A stretch of DNA of 64,000 nt from Synechococcus sp. UW179A (lineage in GTDB: Bacteria > Cyanobacteriota > Cyanobacteriia > PCC-6307 > Cyanobiaceae), in the NCBI RefSeq assembly GCF_900473965.1, contig NZ_UCNJ01000018.1, positions 1 to 64,000 on the forward strand, written 5' to 3'. The translations under genes and the position numbers were made by a program. Under the pieces are notes generated by a model. That model saw only the letters and a list, made by a program, of their open reading frames with translations, searched no databases and was not told the origin of the DNA. Below, piece by piece: positions 8,595 through 18,081 of this stretch (its first letter is position 1; every line of letters starts with the position of its first letter).

Positions 8595-9097
8595 TGGAGC
8601 CAATGCCAGAGGAATCCCCATCATCAAATCGCTCGCCGATGGAGGTCGTGAATCAATTGATTCGGGAATGGAGCCTCGAACCACATCCAGAGGGTGGTTG
8701 GTTCCGTGAGCTGTATCGAAGCTCATCGTGGGTCACCCGTGCCGATGGCCAGCAACGGGCCGCAATCACCAGCATCCTCTATCTGCTCGATGCAGGGTCC
8801 AGAAGCCGCTGGCATGCAGTTCATCAAGCCGATGAGGTCTGGACCCATCTGCAAGGAACACCACTGAGTCTCTGGACGCTTGAACCGCAGGGAGGCCAGG
8901 CCGTGCAGCACGTGCTCTCGATGCACAATCCTGTTCACGTCGTGCCCGCAGGCCACTGGATGGCAGCACGCTCGGAGGGGCAGTACTCCTTGGTGAGCTG
9001 CTGTGTCGGACCAGGTTTTGACTTTGCAGACTTCGAGATGCTTCGAGACCGGCCGGCGCCTGAACATCCGCCAGGGGCACTGAGCGAGCTGATCTGA
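8594..9097 (+). CDS. cupin-5 (DUF985) superfamily protein
   Basis: A 167-residue small soluble protein from an ATG overlapping the preceding stop. The characteristic DUF985 blocks are [41 protein letters not shown] and [11 protein letters not shown], followed by [15 protein letters not shown]. The family folds as a beta-barrel cupin and has no firmly established reaction, though some members resemble sugar epimerases. Coupling to the dead SDMT frame may reduce its translation if it depended on ribosomes from upstream. Confidence 0.75.
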   Translation: MEPMPEESPSSNRSPMEVVNQLIREWSLEPHPEGGWFRELYRSSSWVTRADGQQRAAITSILYLLDAGSRSRWHAVHQADEVWTHLQGTPLSLWTLEPQGGQAVQHVLSMHNPVHVVPAGHWMAARSEGQYSLVSCCVGPGFDFADFEMLRDRPAPEHPPGALSELI

Positions 9098-9131
9098 GCT
9101 CTCTTACGCTCGGACGAGAGAAGGCATTCCA

Positions 9132-10220
9132 TTGGGCAGCAGTTTCGGCACCCTGTTCCGCATCAGCACCTTCGGCGAATCCCATGGCGGCGGTGTCGGC
9201 GTGGTCCTAGAGGGTTGCCCGCCGCGAATGGAACTCGATTTGCCAGCGATTCAGGCCGAACTGGACCGGCGCAAGCCAGGTCAAAGCAGGATCACCACAC
9301 CGCGCAAGGAGGCCGATCAGGTGGAGATCCTGAGCGGTGTCATGGATGGCATAACCCTGGGCACACCGATCGCCATGGTGGTGCGCAACAAAGATCAGCG
9401 GCCTCAGGATTATCGAGAGATGGAGGTTGCCTTTCGACCCTCCCACGCCGATGCCACCTATCAAGCGAAGTACGGCATTCAAGCCCGCAGCGGCGGAGGC
9501 AGAGCATCGGCCCGAGAAACGATCGGCAGGGTGGCGGCTGGTGCTATCGCCCGACAGTTGCTGAGCAAAGCCCATGGCACCGAGGTGATGGCCTGGGTCC
9601 GACGCATTCATGACCTCGAAGCCACGGTGGACATCAACGCCGTGAACCGCGAGTCCGTAGAAGCCAACATCGTGCGATGTCCCGATGCTGCAATGGCCGA
9701 TCGGATGATCGAACGGATTGAGGCCATCGGCCGTGACGGAGACTCCTGTGGAGGACTAATCGAATGCGTTGTACGCAGACCTCCCGTGGGTCTGGGAATG
9801 CCTGTGTTCGACAAGCTCGAAGCGGATCTGGCCAAGGCGGTGATGTCACTACCCGCCACTAAAGGCTTCGAAATTGGCTCAGGTTTTGCCGGCACACGGC
9901 TGAAAGGGAGCGAGCACAATGATGCTTTTCTTCCAAGCGAAGAAGGCCGATTGCGTACAGCCACCAACAACTCTGGCGGAATTCAAGGAGGCATCAGCAA
10001 CGGCGAGCCGATTGTGATCCGGGTGGCATTCAAGCCAACAGCAACAATCCGAAAAGAGCAAACAACGATCAACGACCGCGGGCAAGCCACCACCCTCGCC
10101 GCCAAAGGCCGGCATGACCCATGTGTGCTGCCTAGGGCCGTGCCGATGGTGGAGGCCATGGTGAATCTGGTTCTGGCCGATCACCTACTCAGGCAGCAGG
10201 GTCAGTGCAGCCTCTGGTGA
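9132..10220 (+). CDS. aroC: chorismate synthase
   Basis: A 362-residue enzyme that converts EPSP to chorismate, the last common step toward aromatic amino acids, using reduced FMN. All three family signatures are present: [10 protein letters not shown] near the N-terminus, [18 protein letters not shown] in the middle, and [17 protein letters not shown] near the end. TTG at 9132 gives the expected beginning [17 protein letters not shown]; no better ATG is available. It is convergent with the histone-like gene. Confidence 0.95.
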   Translation: MGSSFGTLFRISTFGESHGGGVGVVLEGCPPRMELDLPAIQAELDRRKPGQSRITTPRKEADQVEILSGVMDGITLGTPIAMVVRNKDQRPQDYREMEVAFRPSHADATYQAKYGIQARSGGGRASARETIGRVAAGAIARQLLSKAHGTEVMAWVRRIHDLEATVDINAVNRESVEANIVRCPDAAMADRMIERIEAIGRDGDSCGGLIECVVRRPPVGLGMPVFDKLEADLAKAVMSLPATKGFEIGSGFAGTRLKGSEHNDAFLPSEEGRLRTATNNSGGIQGGISNGEPIVIRVAFKPTATIRKEQTTINDRGQATTLAAKGRHDPCVLPRAVPMVEAMVNLVLADHLLRQQGQCSLW

Positions 10221-10248
10221 GACCGCACTGTGTGGATCAGCTTGGTGG

Positions 10249-10920
10249 TCAGCTGCGAGCCGGAGAGGTGATGCCGCTGCCGCTTCCCAGCTGAGCTGCA
10301 GCCTTGGCCATACGTCCGGCCACCGAGCCAGCAGGCGATGAGTTGGTGGCCTTGCGGGCACGTCGAGCTGCGCGTGGCTTGCTCGCAGTGCTCACGGTCG
10401 TCGAGGTTGTCGTCGTCTTTTTGGCGGCTCTGGTCGTGGTTGGCTTACGGGAAGCGGGTTTCTTCACGGAAGCCTTGACGACTGACGCTTTCGCTGCAGG
10501 TGTCTTTGCAGTGGCAGCCTTGACTGCAGCACGCTTTTTGGCAGCTGGCTTTTTGGCAGCTGGCTTTTTGGCAGCTGATTTTTTGGCAGCTGATTTTTTG
10601 GCAGTCGACTGGCGAACCGTCTTCCCGGTGGACTGACGGTTGCGATGGCTCAAGACCATCACCCACTCTTCATCACTCAGTGAAGAGGGCTTGCTGCCAT
10701 GGGCATTGGCCAGCTTGGCGGCCTTTTCGATGTCCTGAATCAGATTGACCCAGGAGGTTGAAAAACGCTTGTCCGACTGCGAGCGAGCCCCGCTTTCTAC
10801 CAGGGTCTCTACAACCCCGGAGGCGCTGACCTTCTTGCGACGTCGATTGAAAATTTCCTTCTGCAACTGAGCGATCAAAGCATCAGCTTTGTCGCTCAAC
10901 TTGATGGATAGCTGAGACAT
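10249..10920 (-). CDS. histone H1-like Lys/Ala-rich protein
   Basis: A 223-residue protein in two parts. Residues 1-105 form a helical domain starting MSQLSIKLSDKADALIAQLQ, not assigned to a named family here. The C-terminal half is a basic, low-complexity tail of AAKKS/AAKKP repeats followed by Thr/Arg/Lys-rich sequence, like the tails of histone H1 and bacterial HC1-type nucleoid proteins. DNA binding is inferred from charge alone. The tail includes an in-frame 15-bp tandem repeat (10534-10608), so copy number may vary between strains. Confidence 0.6.
   Translation of the reverse strand: MSQLSIKLSDKADALIAQLQKEIFNRRRKKVSASGVVETLVESGARSQSDKRFSTSWVNLIQDIEKAAKLANAHGSKPSSLSDEEWVMVLSHRNRQSTGKTVRQSTAKKSAAKKSAAKKPAAKKPAAKKRAAVKAATAKTPAAKASVVKASVKKPASRKPTTTRAAKKTTTTSTTVSTASKPRAARRARKATNSSPAGSVAGRMAKAAAQLGSGSGITSPARS
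10534..10608. repeat. 15-bp tandem repeat inside the histone-like gene
   Basis: Five successive 15-bp units built around TTTTTGGCAGCTG on the plus strand, with one or two substitutions in the later units. On the coding strand each unit encodes AAKK plus Ser or Pro and Ala. The period is divisible by three, so copy changes keep the frame. Confidence 0.85.
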
Positions 10921-10972
10921 CGTTACCGAAACATCTCTCTTATCTGTAGCAGATGGGTCTCATCGCTACCAC

Positions 10973-11626
10973 TCATGCGCCAATCCAGGCGGCCAGGCAT
11001 GGATCAAAACCATCGTTTTCGAACACCGTCCGACCAAGAGCGATGGCGTCATATCCAGCTTCCAGCCAGGAGTAGAGGTCACCGGCTCGCAAGCCTCCAG
11101 CAGCAATCATGAAAGGGAGATTGCCCATTGGCGCAGCGATCTGTCGATAGAAACCGCGACCCAGCACATTGGCCGGGAACAACTTCACTAAACGACAATC
11201 CAAATCGCAAGCCTGCCTGATCTCAGAAGGTGTCATCACCCCTGGCACCAATAAAAAGTCGCGCTGCTTTGCCCTTTGCTGTAACCGTTTGTCCAAGAGC
11301 GGTGACATGGCATAGCTGAATCCAAGCTCAGCCACCTGCCGCAAAGCCGACAGCTGCGTGATCGATGCCGCACCCAGAGATAAACGTGGATGACGAGACA
11401 TCGCTGCCATCACAAGGTCAGGCCAGCGCGGATGATCAATCCAAGCGATTTCAACGTGCTGAACACCTGCCTCAACCAGCTGATCAAGCTGACGACTAAG
11501 ACATGTAATTGAAAAGGGCGCCTCCAAGTCAGTGCTCTGTGGGCGCAAAACAACCAGAAGGGGCTGGATCCGCAAGGAGCGGATCAAGCCCTCCTCAAGA
11601 TCAGACGTATTCAGCAATACGGACAT
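10973..11626 (-). CDS. KDPG/KHG aldolase family protein (Eda-like)
   Basis: A 217-residue class I aldolase of the 2-keto-3-deoxy-6-phosphogluconate/4-hydroxy-2-oxoglutarate family. The Schiff-base lysine is in RLVKLFPANVLG (Lys148). The phosphate-binding end IAAGGL and the N-terminal PLLVVLRP are also seen. The usual Glu of the family is in the VEIAW segment. The start is inside the 3' end of ftsH (26-base overlap), suggesting cotranscription. Whether it acts in the Entner-Doudoroff pathway or on another keto acid cannot be told from sequence. Confidence 0.8.
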   Translation of the reverse strand: MSVLLNTSDLEEGLIRSLRIQPLLVVLRPQSTDLEAPFSITCLSRQLDQLVEAGVQHVEIAWIDHPRWPDLVMAAMSRHPRLSLGAASITQLSALRQVAELGFSYAMSPLLDKRLQQRAKQRDFLLVPGVMTPSEIRQACDLDCRLVKLFPANVLGRGFYRQIAAPMGNLPFMIAAGGLRAGDLYSWLEAGYDAIALGRTVFENDGFDPCLAAWIGA

Positions 11627-13454
11627 CACTGCGGATCAGCAGTTCTTGGAACTCTTCGGCATCCACAGTTTCTTGGTCCACGAGCATGTCAGCGAGCTCG
11701 TCGAGGACAGGTCGATTGTCGACAAGAACCTTCGTGGCACGCCTGTAGGCGAGAGCCACAAGATCAGAGACTTCTTCGTCGATGGTGGCCGCGGTGTCTT
11801 CCGAGAAGTCGCGTTCAGCAGCGATATCTCGGCCAAGGAACATGCCTCCCTGAGAACGACCAAGAGCCACTGGGCCGAGTTTGTCGCTCATGCCGAAGCG
11901 GGTGATCATTTGTCTTGCTGTCGAAGCCACCTGCTGGAGGTCGTTGGATGCGCCTGTTGTGACTTCATCCTCTCCGTAGACGATCTCTTCGGCGACACGG
12001 CCGCCAAGCGCAACGGCCATCTGGTTCTGGAGATAAGTGCGGGAATAAAGGCCCGACTCCATCCGCTCTTCGCTGGGAGTAAAGAAGGTCAGTCCACCAG
12101 CATTTCCACGCGGAATGATCGAAATTTTCTGAACCGGGTCGTAATCAGGCATCAGAGCGCCGACCAGAGCATGGCCAGCTTCGTGGTAGGCGACGAGACG
12201 CTTACGGCGATCACTCATCACACTGTCTTTTTTCTCAGGACCTGCCATGACGCGTTCGATGGCATCGCTGATCTCGTCGTTGCTGACTTCGCTCAAGTCG
12301 CGACGGGCGGCAAGAATTGCCGCTTCGTTGAGCAGGTTGGACAGATCAGCCCCCGTATAGCCGGGGGTGCGTCGTGCCACCTTGTCGAGATCAACATCCT
12401 TAGAGAGCGTCTTGCCACGGGCATGCACTCCGAGGATCTGTAGACGACCTGCGTAGTCGGGACGATCCACCGTGACCTGACGGTCGAAACGGCCCGGTCT
12501 CATCAGCGCTGAGTCAAGAACATCCGGACGGTTAGTGGCCGCGACAATGATGATGCCGGTGTTGCCCTCAAAACCATCCATCTCGGTGAGCAGCTGATTA
12601 AGCGTCTGTTCACGCTCATCATTTCCACCACCCATGCCAGCCCCGCGCTGACGACCAACCGCATCAATCTCATCGATGAACACGATGCAGGGTGCGTTTT
12701 TCTTGGCCTGCTCAAACAAATCGCGAACACGACTTGCACCAACGCCCACGAACATCTCGACAAACTCGGAACCGGAGATCGAGAAGAAGGGAACGTTGGC
12801 CTCGCCAGCAACAGCTTTAGCCAGAAGGGTTTTGCCAGTACCTGGAGGGCCTACAAGCAGAACACCCTTGGGAATTTTGGCTCCAACAGCGGTGAAGCGA
12901 TCAGGGTTCTTGAGGAAATCGACCACCTCGGTGAGTTCAAGTTTGGCCCCCTCAATCCCAGCTACATCACCAAAGGTGATTTGCGTGGAAGGCTCCATCT
13001 GGACACGCGCCTTGCTCTTACCGAAATTCATGGCGGGATTGCCACCACCGCCGCCGGACTGGGCACGACGGAAAAGGAAGAACAGCCCGCCGAGCAGCAA
13101 CAAGGGAAAGATCAGACTTGATGCGGCCTGCTGCCAGGCGCCGGGCTGGCGGGAGGGCTGAACCGCAATGTCAACGTTGTGATCGGTGAGCAGCTTGAGC
13201 AGGTCTTTGTCGGGAGCGAGATTGACCTCGGCACGACGGCCATCGGTCTCGACGACCTGAGCCGTACCACGATCGGGAGAGAGAAGCACACGGCTGACCT
13301 GATCTTCCTGGACTCTCTCAACAAAATCGCTGTAACGAAGAGAGCGTGCCTCGGGCTGAGGGCCACCGGCGCCTCCAAAGAAAGCCGGTGCGATCACTAC
13401 GATCGCGAGCACTAGGAGGGCCCCAAGCCCGATGTTTCGCCAACGTTTGTTCAA
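11601..13454 (-). CDS. ftsH: FtsH ATP-dependent zinc metalloprotease
   Basis: 617 residues. There are two membrane helices, about 8-28 and 112-130, with a lumenal loop between them. The AAA domain has Walker A GPPGTGKT at 202-209 and Walker B IVFIDEID, and the pore motif is in [10 protein letters not shown]. The arginine-finger region is MRPGRFDRQ. The zinc site is HEAGH at 424-428. Cyanobacterial FtsH proteins degrade damaged thylakoid proteins such as D1 and control membrane protein quality. Which of the four cyanobacterial paralogues this is cannot be settled here. Confidence 0.95.
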   Translation of the reverse strand: MNKRWRNIGLGALLVLAIVVIAPAFFGGAGGPQPEARSLRYSDFVERVQEDQVSRVLLSPDRGTAQVVETDGRRAEVNLAPDKDLLKLLTDHNVDIAVQPSRQPGAWQQAASSLIFPLLLLGGLFFLFRRAQSGGGGGNPAMNFGKSKARVQMEPSTQITFGDVAGIEGAKLELTEVVDFLKNPDRFTAVGAKIPKGVLLVGPPGTGKTLLAKAVAGEANVPFFSISGSEFVEMFVGVGASRVRDLFEQAKKNAPCIVFIDEIDAVGRQRGAGMGGGNDEREQTLNQLLTEMDGFEGNTGIIIVAATNRPDVLDSALMRPGRFDRQVTVDRPDYAGRLQILGVHARGKTLSKDVDLDKVARRTPGYTGADLSNLLNEAAILAARRDLSEVSNDEISDAIERVMAGPEKKDSVMSDRRKRLVAYHEAGHALVGALMPDYDPVQKISIIPRGNAGGLTFFTPSEERMESGLYSRTYLQNQMAVALGGRVAEEIVYGEDEVTTGASNDLQQVASTARQMITRFGMSDKLGPVALGRSQGGMFLGRDIAAERDFSEDTAATIDEEVSDLVALAYRRATKVLVDNRPVLDELADMLVDQETVDAEEFQELLIRSDVRIAEYV

Positions 13455-13500
13455 GGGTCTTCCGCCTCTGATGAAGGAATGTTAATAGGAAGCTGAGAGC

Positions 13501-14667
13501 TCAGGTGGACCGAAGTACATCCACGACGCTTTTGAAAGCGAACCACTCGGGGATCTCTTCACCGCTGCGCAGCATCTTGCGGAACTGAGTGCCGCTCAGC
13601 TTCTTCACGTGCAGACCTCTGGCCTCTGCATGTTCAGCAGTGACGTAACCCTCTTCTTCCGTGTAAACGAGGTTCAGAGAGGGCACGGTTTCCATGGTGA
13701 GCTCAGGAGCGCATTCCTTGGCAAAGTTCTGAGCGTCGTAGGGACCATAAAAGTCGTCACCGCTCAAGGACGACTTACAGCCGGCCATATCGCGTCCGAT
13801 AATGAAATGGGTGCATCCATAGTTACGGCGAATGATCATGTGCTGAAGGGCCTCACGGGGGCCTGCCATGTGCATTGCGTAGGGCAGATAGGCCCAACGG
13901 ATCCGAGCGTTATCCACCTCAGCGGCAAGTCGCTCGTAGGTCTGAAATCTCACGGCTCCAGGAATGTCATCCTGCTGGGTAGGACCGCAGGTGGGATGCA
14001 CTAGCACCACAGCGTTCTCACTGACATTGCTGGCATGCAAGGCTCGGGTGAACAACTCGTAGTGAGCTCTGTGAATGGGATTGCGGCACTGGAAAGCCAC
14101 AACGTCTTCCCCTTCAGGTAAGCCTGCGCGAACCTCCAGTGGGGTTTTGCAGGGGAACACGCGAGACGGCAGCTCTAAGCCCTGAATCAGACCACCGAGA
14201 TAGAAACGGCGGCGCTCGGTGGCGATCATGCGCACAGCGGGATGTTCCAGCGACGTGGTGCCGTAGCAGCCCTTGGCCTCGACGACCTTGTTGGGCTCCC
14301 ACTTGTCCTCAACGGTGAGCACCGCGAGATCCTGACCCTTGTAGGTGAGCAGAATCTTCTGCCCCACCGTGATGTCCTCACGGTCGGTGTCCATCACGAT
14401 CGGCAGTCCGAACAGATAACCCGTTGTGGTGCGATTGCCTGCCACCACGGCGTCGTAATCGGCCTGGAGCATGAAGCCCCTTTCAGGGGAGAAGCCACCG
14501 ACCACCAGCAGCTCAACATCACAGGCATTGCGGTCGGAGCACTCGATGCTGCTCACGGCTGAGGCCTTCACAGCGGCTTTGTCACCCTCAGGCACCATCA
14601 AATCCACAAGGGTGCCGCCGTAGGGAGCGATCACACCGGTCTGAGAGGAAGGGGAGCTGGCGGTCAT
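13501..14667 (-). CDS. sat: sulfate adenylyltransferase (ATP sulfurylase)
   Basis: A 388-residue single-domain enzyme making APS from sulfate and ATP, the entry step of sulfate assimilation. The ATP-binding motif FQCRNPIHRAH is present, followed by VLVHPTCGPTQ, and the later GRDMAGCKS segment is typical. The C-terminus ends with the RKMLRSGEEIPEWF block. No APS-kinase domain is attached. It sits between ftsH and psbO on the same strand, separated from psbO by a terminator. Confidence 0.95.
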   Translation of the reverse strand: MTASSPSSQTGVIAPYGGTLVDLMVPEGDKAAVKASAVSSIECSDRNACDVELLVVGGFSPERGFMLQADYDAVVAGNRTTTGYLFGLPIVMDTDREDITVGQKILLTYKGQDLAVLTVEDKWEPNKVVEAKGCYGTTSLEHPAVRMIATERRRFYLGGLIQGLELPSRVFPCKTPLEVRAGLPEGEDVVAFQCRNPIHRAHYELFTRALHASNVSENAVVLVHPTCGPTQQDDIPGAVRFQTYERLAAEVDNARIRWAYLPYAMHMAGPREALQHMIIRRNYGCTHFIIGRDMAGCKSSLSGDDFYGPYDAQNFAKECAPELTMETVPSLNLVYTEEEGYVTAEHAEARGLHVKKLSGTQFRKMLRSGEEIPEWFAFKSVVDVLRST

Positions 14668-14746
14668 GACAGGCCGGAGTGGATTGGGAAGACGGCGCGA
14701 TTCTCCCAGACGACAGCCGGCGGCTTCAGCGAAAAGGGTTCACAAC

Positions 14747-14768
14747 AAAAAAGGGGCCGAAGCCCCTT
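14747..14768 (-). terminator. rho-independent terminator of psbO
   Basis: On the minus strand AAGGGGC, loop TTCG, GCCCCTT is followed by a T run. A UUCG tetraloop closes the stem. It lies 28 bases past the psbO stop and before sat. Confidence 0.85.
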
Positions 14769-14796
14769 GTTGCTGATCGAAGTGTGTTGAAGGAAT

Positions 14797-15618
14797 TCAG
14801 GCTTCCTCAAGCTGGCCGTAGAGCTCCCCAGTGATCTTGACGTCCACAGTTTGTCGACTGCCCATATCAGAGTCTGAGGGCTGGATAGCGGTGAAAACTC
14901 CTGCGAATTCACCCGTGGAAGGATCAACACGAGTGATCGACAGGCTCATCACACCCTGTCCGTCGATGTACTGCTTCTTGTTCTCTTGCTCGAGCTCCTG
15001 GTAATCACCACCCAGACCGATCAGACCCTGCGGGTAGTCCACACCGGTTGTGAGTGAACGTCCTTTGGGGTCAATGAAGTTGCTGGTGCGGTAGCTGGGA
15101 GTGCGGTACTCGCCTTCAAAGTCTGTGCTGGTGGTGATGGCTGCACCTTCAGCCTCGGCCTTCAGGTTTTTGCTGGAGAACGTGAAAGGGAACTCCTCAC
15201 CGCCTGGAACCAGAACGGTGATGGCCTGGAAGTCAATGCCACCCTCCTCAGTGAAGGAAAGGCCTTTCTCACCCACAACGAGGTCTCCGTAGACCTGGTC
15301 AAGACTGGAGGTGTAACGGGTGAGGATCTTGCCCTCAATGAACTGGGCTTCCTGACGCTTGTTGGCAGGCTCACCCTTCACGAAGACCTGGCTGGGGTGC
15401 ATGCAGATGGCACTCAGCTGATAGTCATTACCGGGGGTGAGCGGAATCGAGCCTCGGGCGGATTCAGGGAGCGTGGGGCAATCATTCGCCTTGCCGGTGT
15501 TACGGATGTCGTCGTACGTGATGTTCGAACGATCAACAGCCTGAGCATCTCCGCTGCAGGCAGTGACGAAGGTCAGACAGAAAGCCAGCACAAGGGCCAG
15601 CAGAGGACGGATGCGCAT
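14797..15618 (-). CDS. psbO: photosystem II manganese-stabilizing protein PsbO
   Basis: The start ATG at 15618 gives a 273-residue precursor. The signal peptide is MRIRPLLALVLAFCLTFVTA followed by CSGDAQA, and the mature protein begins near VDRSNITYDDI. PsbO caps the lumenal face of photosystem II and stabilises the oxygen-evolving cluster. Family signatures include the CPTL...Cys pair (disulfide) and GDYQELEQENKKQYIDGQG. The start was chosen over an in-frame one 31 codons upstream because only this one gives a clean signal peptide. The Cys right at the cleavage region could also act as a lipobox. Confidence 0.95.
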   Translation of the reverse strand: MRIRPLLALVLAFCLTFVTACSGDAQAVDRSNITYDDIRNTGKANDCPTLPESARGSIPLTPGNDYQLSAICMHPSQVFVKGEPANKRQEAQFIEGKILTRYTSSLDQVYGDLVVGEKGLSFTEEGGIDFQAITVLVPGGEEFPFTFSSKNLKAEAEGAAITTSTDFEGEYRTPSYRTSNFIDPKGRSLTTGVDYPQGLIGLGGDYQELEQENKKQYIDGQGVMSLSITRVDPSTGEFAGVFTAIQPSDSDMGSRQTVDVKITGELYGQLEEA

Positions 15619-15736
15619 GGAGGAGAAGCCGAAACGCCGGCTGTTGACGATGTCCACCGGACAGGCGGATCCTACAGGTGTCAAACGGTCGCACCGGCTA
15701 GCCTTTTGCACGTCTCAACAAGGTGAAGTGTTCTCG

Positions 15737-16042
15737 ATGCAGCACGACGGCCGAGAAACCATCCAGGAGAAGCTGAAGCCGGCGCTAAAAACACTCCGAG
15801 AACTATCGGAACTGCATCGAGACGATCCGGCGTCTCTGCTGGTGCTCCTGCGTGATCTGGAAGCCCTGCACAGAGACATTCAGGAAGATGCCTTTCGCGA
15901 AAGCCTTCCCGAAGACCGCCAAAAGCTGTTCGCTCTGCTCAAAACGATGGAAAGCAGCGGCGGCTGGCCCTACATCCCCCGCCTGCAACTGCGCACCTTC
16001 ATCGACCTATTTGAGCAGGATCCTGCTGATATGGCTGCTTAA
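15737..16042 (+). CDS. conserved hypothetical protein, about 100 residues
   Basis: The start ATG at 15737 is preceded by AAGGTGAAG. The 101-residue protein is acidic and helical, starting MQHDGRETIQEKLKPALKTL and ending WPYIPRLQLRTFIDLFEQDPADMAA. There is no signal peptide, membrane segment or cysteine. It is divergent from psbO with about 120 bases between starts and convergent with coaBC. The function is not recognised; it resembles a small protein kept beside psbO in marine picocyanobacteria, but I cannot confirm this. Confidence 0.6.
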   Translation: MQHDGRETIQEKLKPALKTLRELSELHRDDPASLLVLLRDLEALHRDIQEDAFRESLPEDRQKLFALLKTMESSGGWPYIPRLQLRTFIDLFEQDPADMAA

Positions 16043-16060
16043 TCAACACGGCTGAATGAT

Positions 16061-17323
16061 TCAAGTCATCCGATTGATCTCCAACAATCGATCCAGCAAC
16101 CAGTGAGACAACACGAGCTTGTCCTCGAGGGGACAGATCTGATGATGATCGCCTGGACCCAGAAGCCAGCCGCCGTTCTGATCACTGTCCAGCCCCTGAC
16201 CAGGACGGTCGACGGGATTGACCATCAACAGGTCACAGCCCTTGGCCTGGAGCTTTCGGCGGCCGTGCTCAAGAAGTTGCTCTTCGGAGCCTGTGAGGGC
16301 GGCAAATCCCAGAACAGACTGCCCCAGAGGACGTCTCCTCACCAGCGCCTGAAGCAGATCAGGCACCAGTTCCCAACCAGCCTCAATCGAGCCAATCAGC
16401 TGGTCTTTCGGCAGCTTCTCAACATCAGCAGAACTGGTTCGGCGTAAATCGGCCACAGCCGCGCACATCAACACCGCATGCGCTTGCGGCTGAAGTTGTT
16501 CGAGCGTGTTGTCCATAGCAGCACTTCCGACCACGGGATGACAGCGCAAACCTTCCAGCCAGGACGGCGGAACCTGCAGCGGGCCATGCACCAAATCAAC
16601 GGTGGCACCTCGCAGATGAGCGGCCTGGGCCAGCAGAACACCCATGCGGCCGCTGCTGCGGTTGGAGAGAACGCGGACACAATCCAGAGCTTCCAGGGTT
16701 GGACCGGCGCTGACCAGCACATGCCTCCCGCGCCAGTCGGATTTGATCAGACCGTCCGCATCGGCCTGCAACAGGGCACTGGCTGCAGCCAGTTCAATCC
16801 TGACGGGGTCTGCCATGCGTCCGGTGCCGAGTCGGTCACAGGCGAGCAGACCGCCCTGAGGCGCCAGCGGCAGCACTCGAGGGTCGTCAACCAGCAAACC
16901 CCAGTTGCGCTGCACGGCTGGATGGTTCCACATGGCTGTATTCATCGCTGGCGCCGCCAGGATTGGGCACTCACAAGCCAGCAAAAGACTGGCCAATAGC
17001 CCTTCGCCATCACCCTGAACCCAGCGGGAGAGCGATGTTGCACTGAGCGGGGCCACCACCACGAGATCTGCCCATTCGGCCAGCTCGATATGCAGTGGTC
17101 GCGGACGCGCAGGATCCCACTGGTCAGCATCCTGCAAGCAAGGTTCGCGACTGAGCGTTGCCAACGCCACTGGGCTCACCAAGCGGGCAGCGCTTGCGGT
17201 GAGCACACAGCGAACCTGAGCCCCTGCCTGTACAAGAGCACTGACCAGCAGCGGAGTCTTGACTGCCGCAATGCTTCCCGAGGCAGCCACCAGCACCCGT
17301 CTTCCCTTCAGCAGCCCCGGCAT
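16061..17323 (-). CDS. coaBC: bifunctional phosphopantothenoylcysteine decarboxylase/phosphopantothenate-cysteine ligase
   Basis: 420 residues covering two consecutive steps of coenzyme A synthesis. The N-terminal CoaC flavoprotein half begins GRRVLVAASGSIAAVK and has the PAMNTAMW substrate-binding motif. The C-terminal CoaB half starts near GRHVLVSAGPT with the NRSSGRMG motif and a conserved Lys in AEVEKLPKDQ-like VEKLPKDQL. Both active halves look complete. It is preceded, in the same direction, by the DUF2555 gene. Confidence 0.93.
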   Translation of the reverse strand: MPGLLKGRRVLVAASGSIAAVKTPLLVSALVQAGAQVRCVLTASAARLVSPVALATLSREPCLQDADQWDPARPRPLHIELAEWADLVVVAPLSATSLSRWVQGDGEGLLASLLLACECPILAAPAMNTAMWNHPAVQRNWGLLVDDPRVLPLAPQGGLLACDRLGTGRMADPVRIELAAASALLQADADGLIKSDWRGRHVLVSAGPTLEALDCVRVLSNRSSGRMGVLLAQAAHLRGATVDLVHGPLQVPPSWLEGLRCHPVVGSAAMDNTLEQLQPQAHAVLMCAAVADLRRTSSADVEKLPKDQLIGSIEAGWELVPDLLQALVRRRPLGQSVLGFAALTGSEEQLLEHGRRKLQAKGCDLLMVNPVDRPGQGLDSDQNGGWLLGPGDHHQICPLEDKLVLSHWLLDRLLEINRMT

Positions 17324-17327
17324 TGGC

Positions 17328-17531
17328 TCAGTCCTCGTCGAAGGGTTCCTGATCGATCAGATGGGCGTAAGGAGCGGTGAGTTCCGGTCGATGAATGGCA
17401 AGGGCTCTTAAGAGATGCCAGTCACTCAAGCCTTCAAAGGGAGTTGGGTAGTCGTCGTACTCCAAACGGCGCGCCAGCGTCGCAACGGATGCCTCATCAA
17501 AAGAAGCCAGTCGCTCCGGAGTGATCAGCAT
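17328..17531 (-). CDS. DUF2555-like small cyanobacterial protein
   Basis: 67 residues from the ATG at 17531 (MLITPERLASFDEASVATLA...). The pattern RRLEYDDYPTPFEGLSDWHLLRALA resembles the cyanobacteria-specific DUF2555 family of unknown role. An in-frame ATG five codons earlier is possible. The stop is four bases before the coaBC start, so the two genes are probably cotranscribed. Confidence 0.65.
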   Translation of the reverse strand: MLITPERLASFDEASVATLARRLEYDDYPTPFEGLSDWHLLRALAIHRPELTAPYAHLIDQEPFDED

Positions 17532-17602
17532 GCAGGCACGAAGCACTGATATTCATTTTGCCTTCGAGTGCGTTTGAAAACCGGCGCTAAGTTGCTCAGC
17601 CC

Positions 17603-17675
17603 GGGGAATTAGCTCAGCTGGTAGAGCGCTGCGATCGCACCGCAGAGGTCAGGGGTTCGAATCCCCTATTCTCCA
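17603..17675 (+). tRNA. tRNA-Ala (CGC)
   Basis: The cloverleaf folds by eye. The acceptor GGGGAAT pairs with ATTCTCC, the D arm is GCTC/GAGC, the anticodon stem CTGCG/CGCAG closes loop ATCGCAC giving anticodon CGC, and the T arm is AGGGG TTCGAAT CCCCT. The discriminator is A. CCA is not encoded. It reads the Ala codon GCG. Confidence 0.93.
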
Positions 17676-17697
17676 TCGAGGTCTTAAGAGATCAAGG

Positions 17698-17859
17698 TTG
17701 AACTGGAGTGCTGAAGCAGAACAGTCGCTCAAGGAAGTTCCTTTCTTTGTGCGACCGGCCGTTCGCCGCAGAATTGAATCGATGGCCCAGGAGTGCCAGC
17801 TTGAAAGCATCGATTCAACGTTTTACGCCGAAGCCAGGGCGAAGTTTGCGAAGCGCTGA
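17698..17859 (+). CDS. PCP_red-domain small protein (protochlorophyllide reductase subunit-like tail)
   Basis: A 53-residue frame read directly from sequence. TTG at 17698 follows AAGG and gives MNWSAEAEQSLKEVPFFVRP, then VRRRIESMAQECQLESID and a YAEARAKF end. This is the PCP_red domain found at the C-terminus of the BchB/ChlB subunit and as free small proteins in cyanobacteria. The free form has no established role. It starts 23 bases after the tRNA, so it may use the tRNA promoter. The TTG start is inferred. Confidence 0.65.
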   Translation: MNWSAEAEQSLKEVPFFVRPAVRRRIESMAQECQLESIDSTFYAEARAKFAKR

Positions 17860-17862
17860 ACC

Positions 17863-18015
17863 ATGATCAGACCCACTCTTGGCGACCGGCACGCGATCAG
17901 GGCATCGCTGCTAATCGCCCTTAGCGTTACGACCTATCTATCAGTGCTGGTCAGACCTTCCGCTGTTTTGACCTACGGTCTGATTCTTCTGGCAGGTGGC
18001 CTTTGCCGGCGCTGA
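17863..18015 (+). CDS. small membrane protein, 50 residues
   Basis: ATG 17863 to TGA 18013-18015, three bases after the preceding small gene. It begins MIRPTLGDRHAIRASLLIAL and has two short hydrophobic segments (ASLLIALSVTTYLSVLV and AVLTYGLILLAGGL) followed by a basic CRR end. A two-helix hairpin in the membrane is likely. No family is recognised. Tight spacing suggests cotranslation with the PCP_red gene. Confidence 0.45.
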   Translation: MIRPTLGDRHAIRASLLIALSVTTYLSVLVRPSAVLTYGLILLAGGLCRR

Positions 18016-18081
18016 TTCACGCTAATAGGAGCGTTTCATTCAGGCCATGCGGTAAAAGAGAGGCTGAGAAAGCCACGATTG

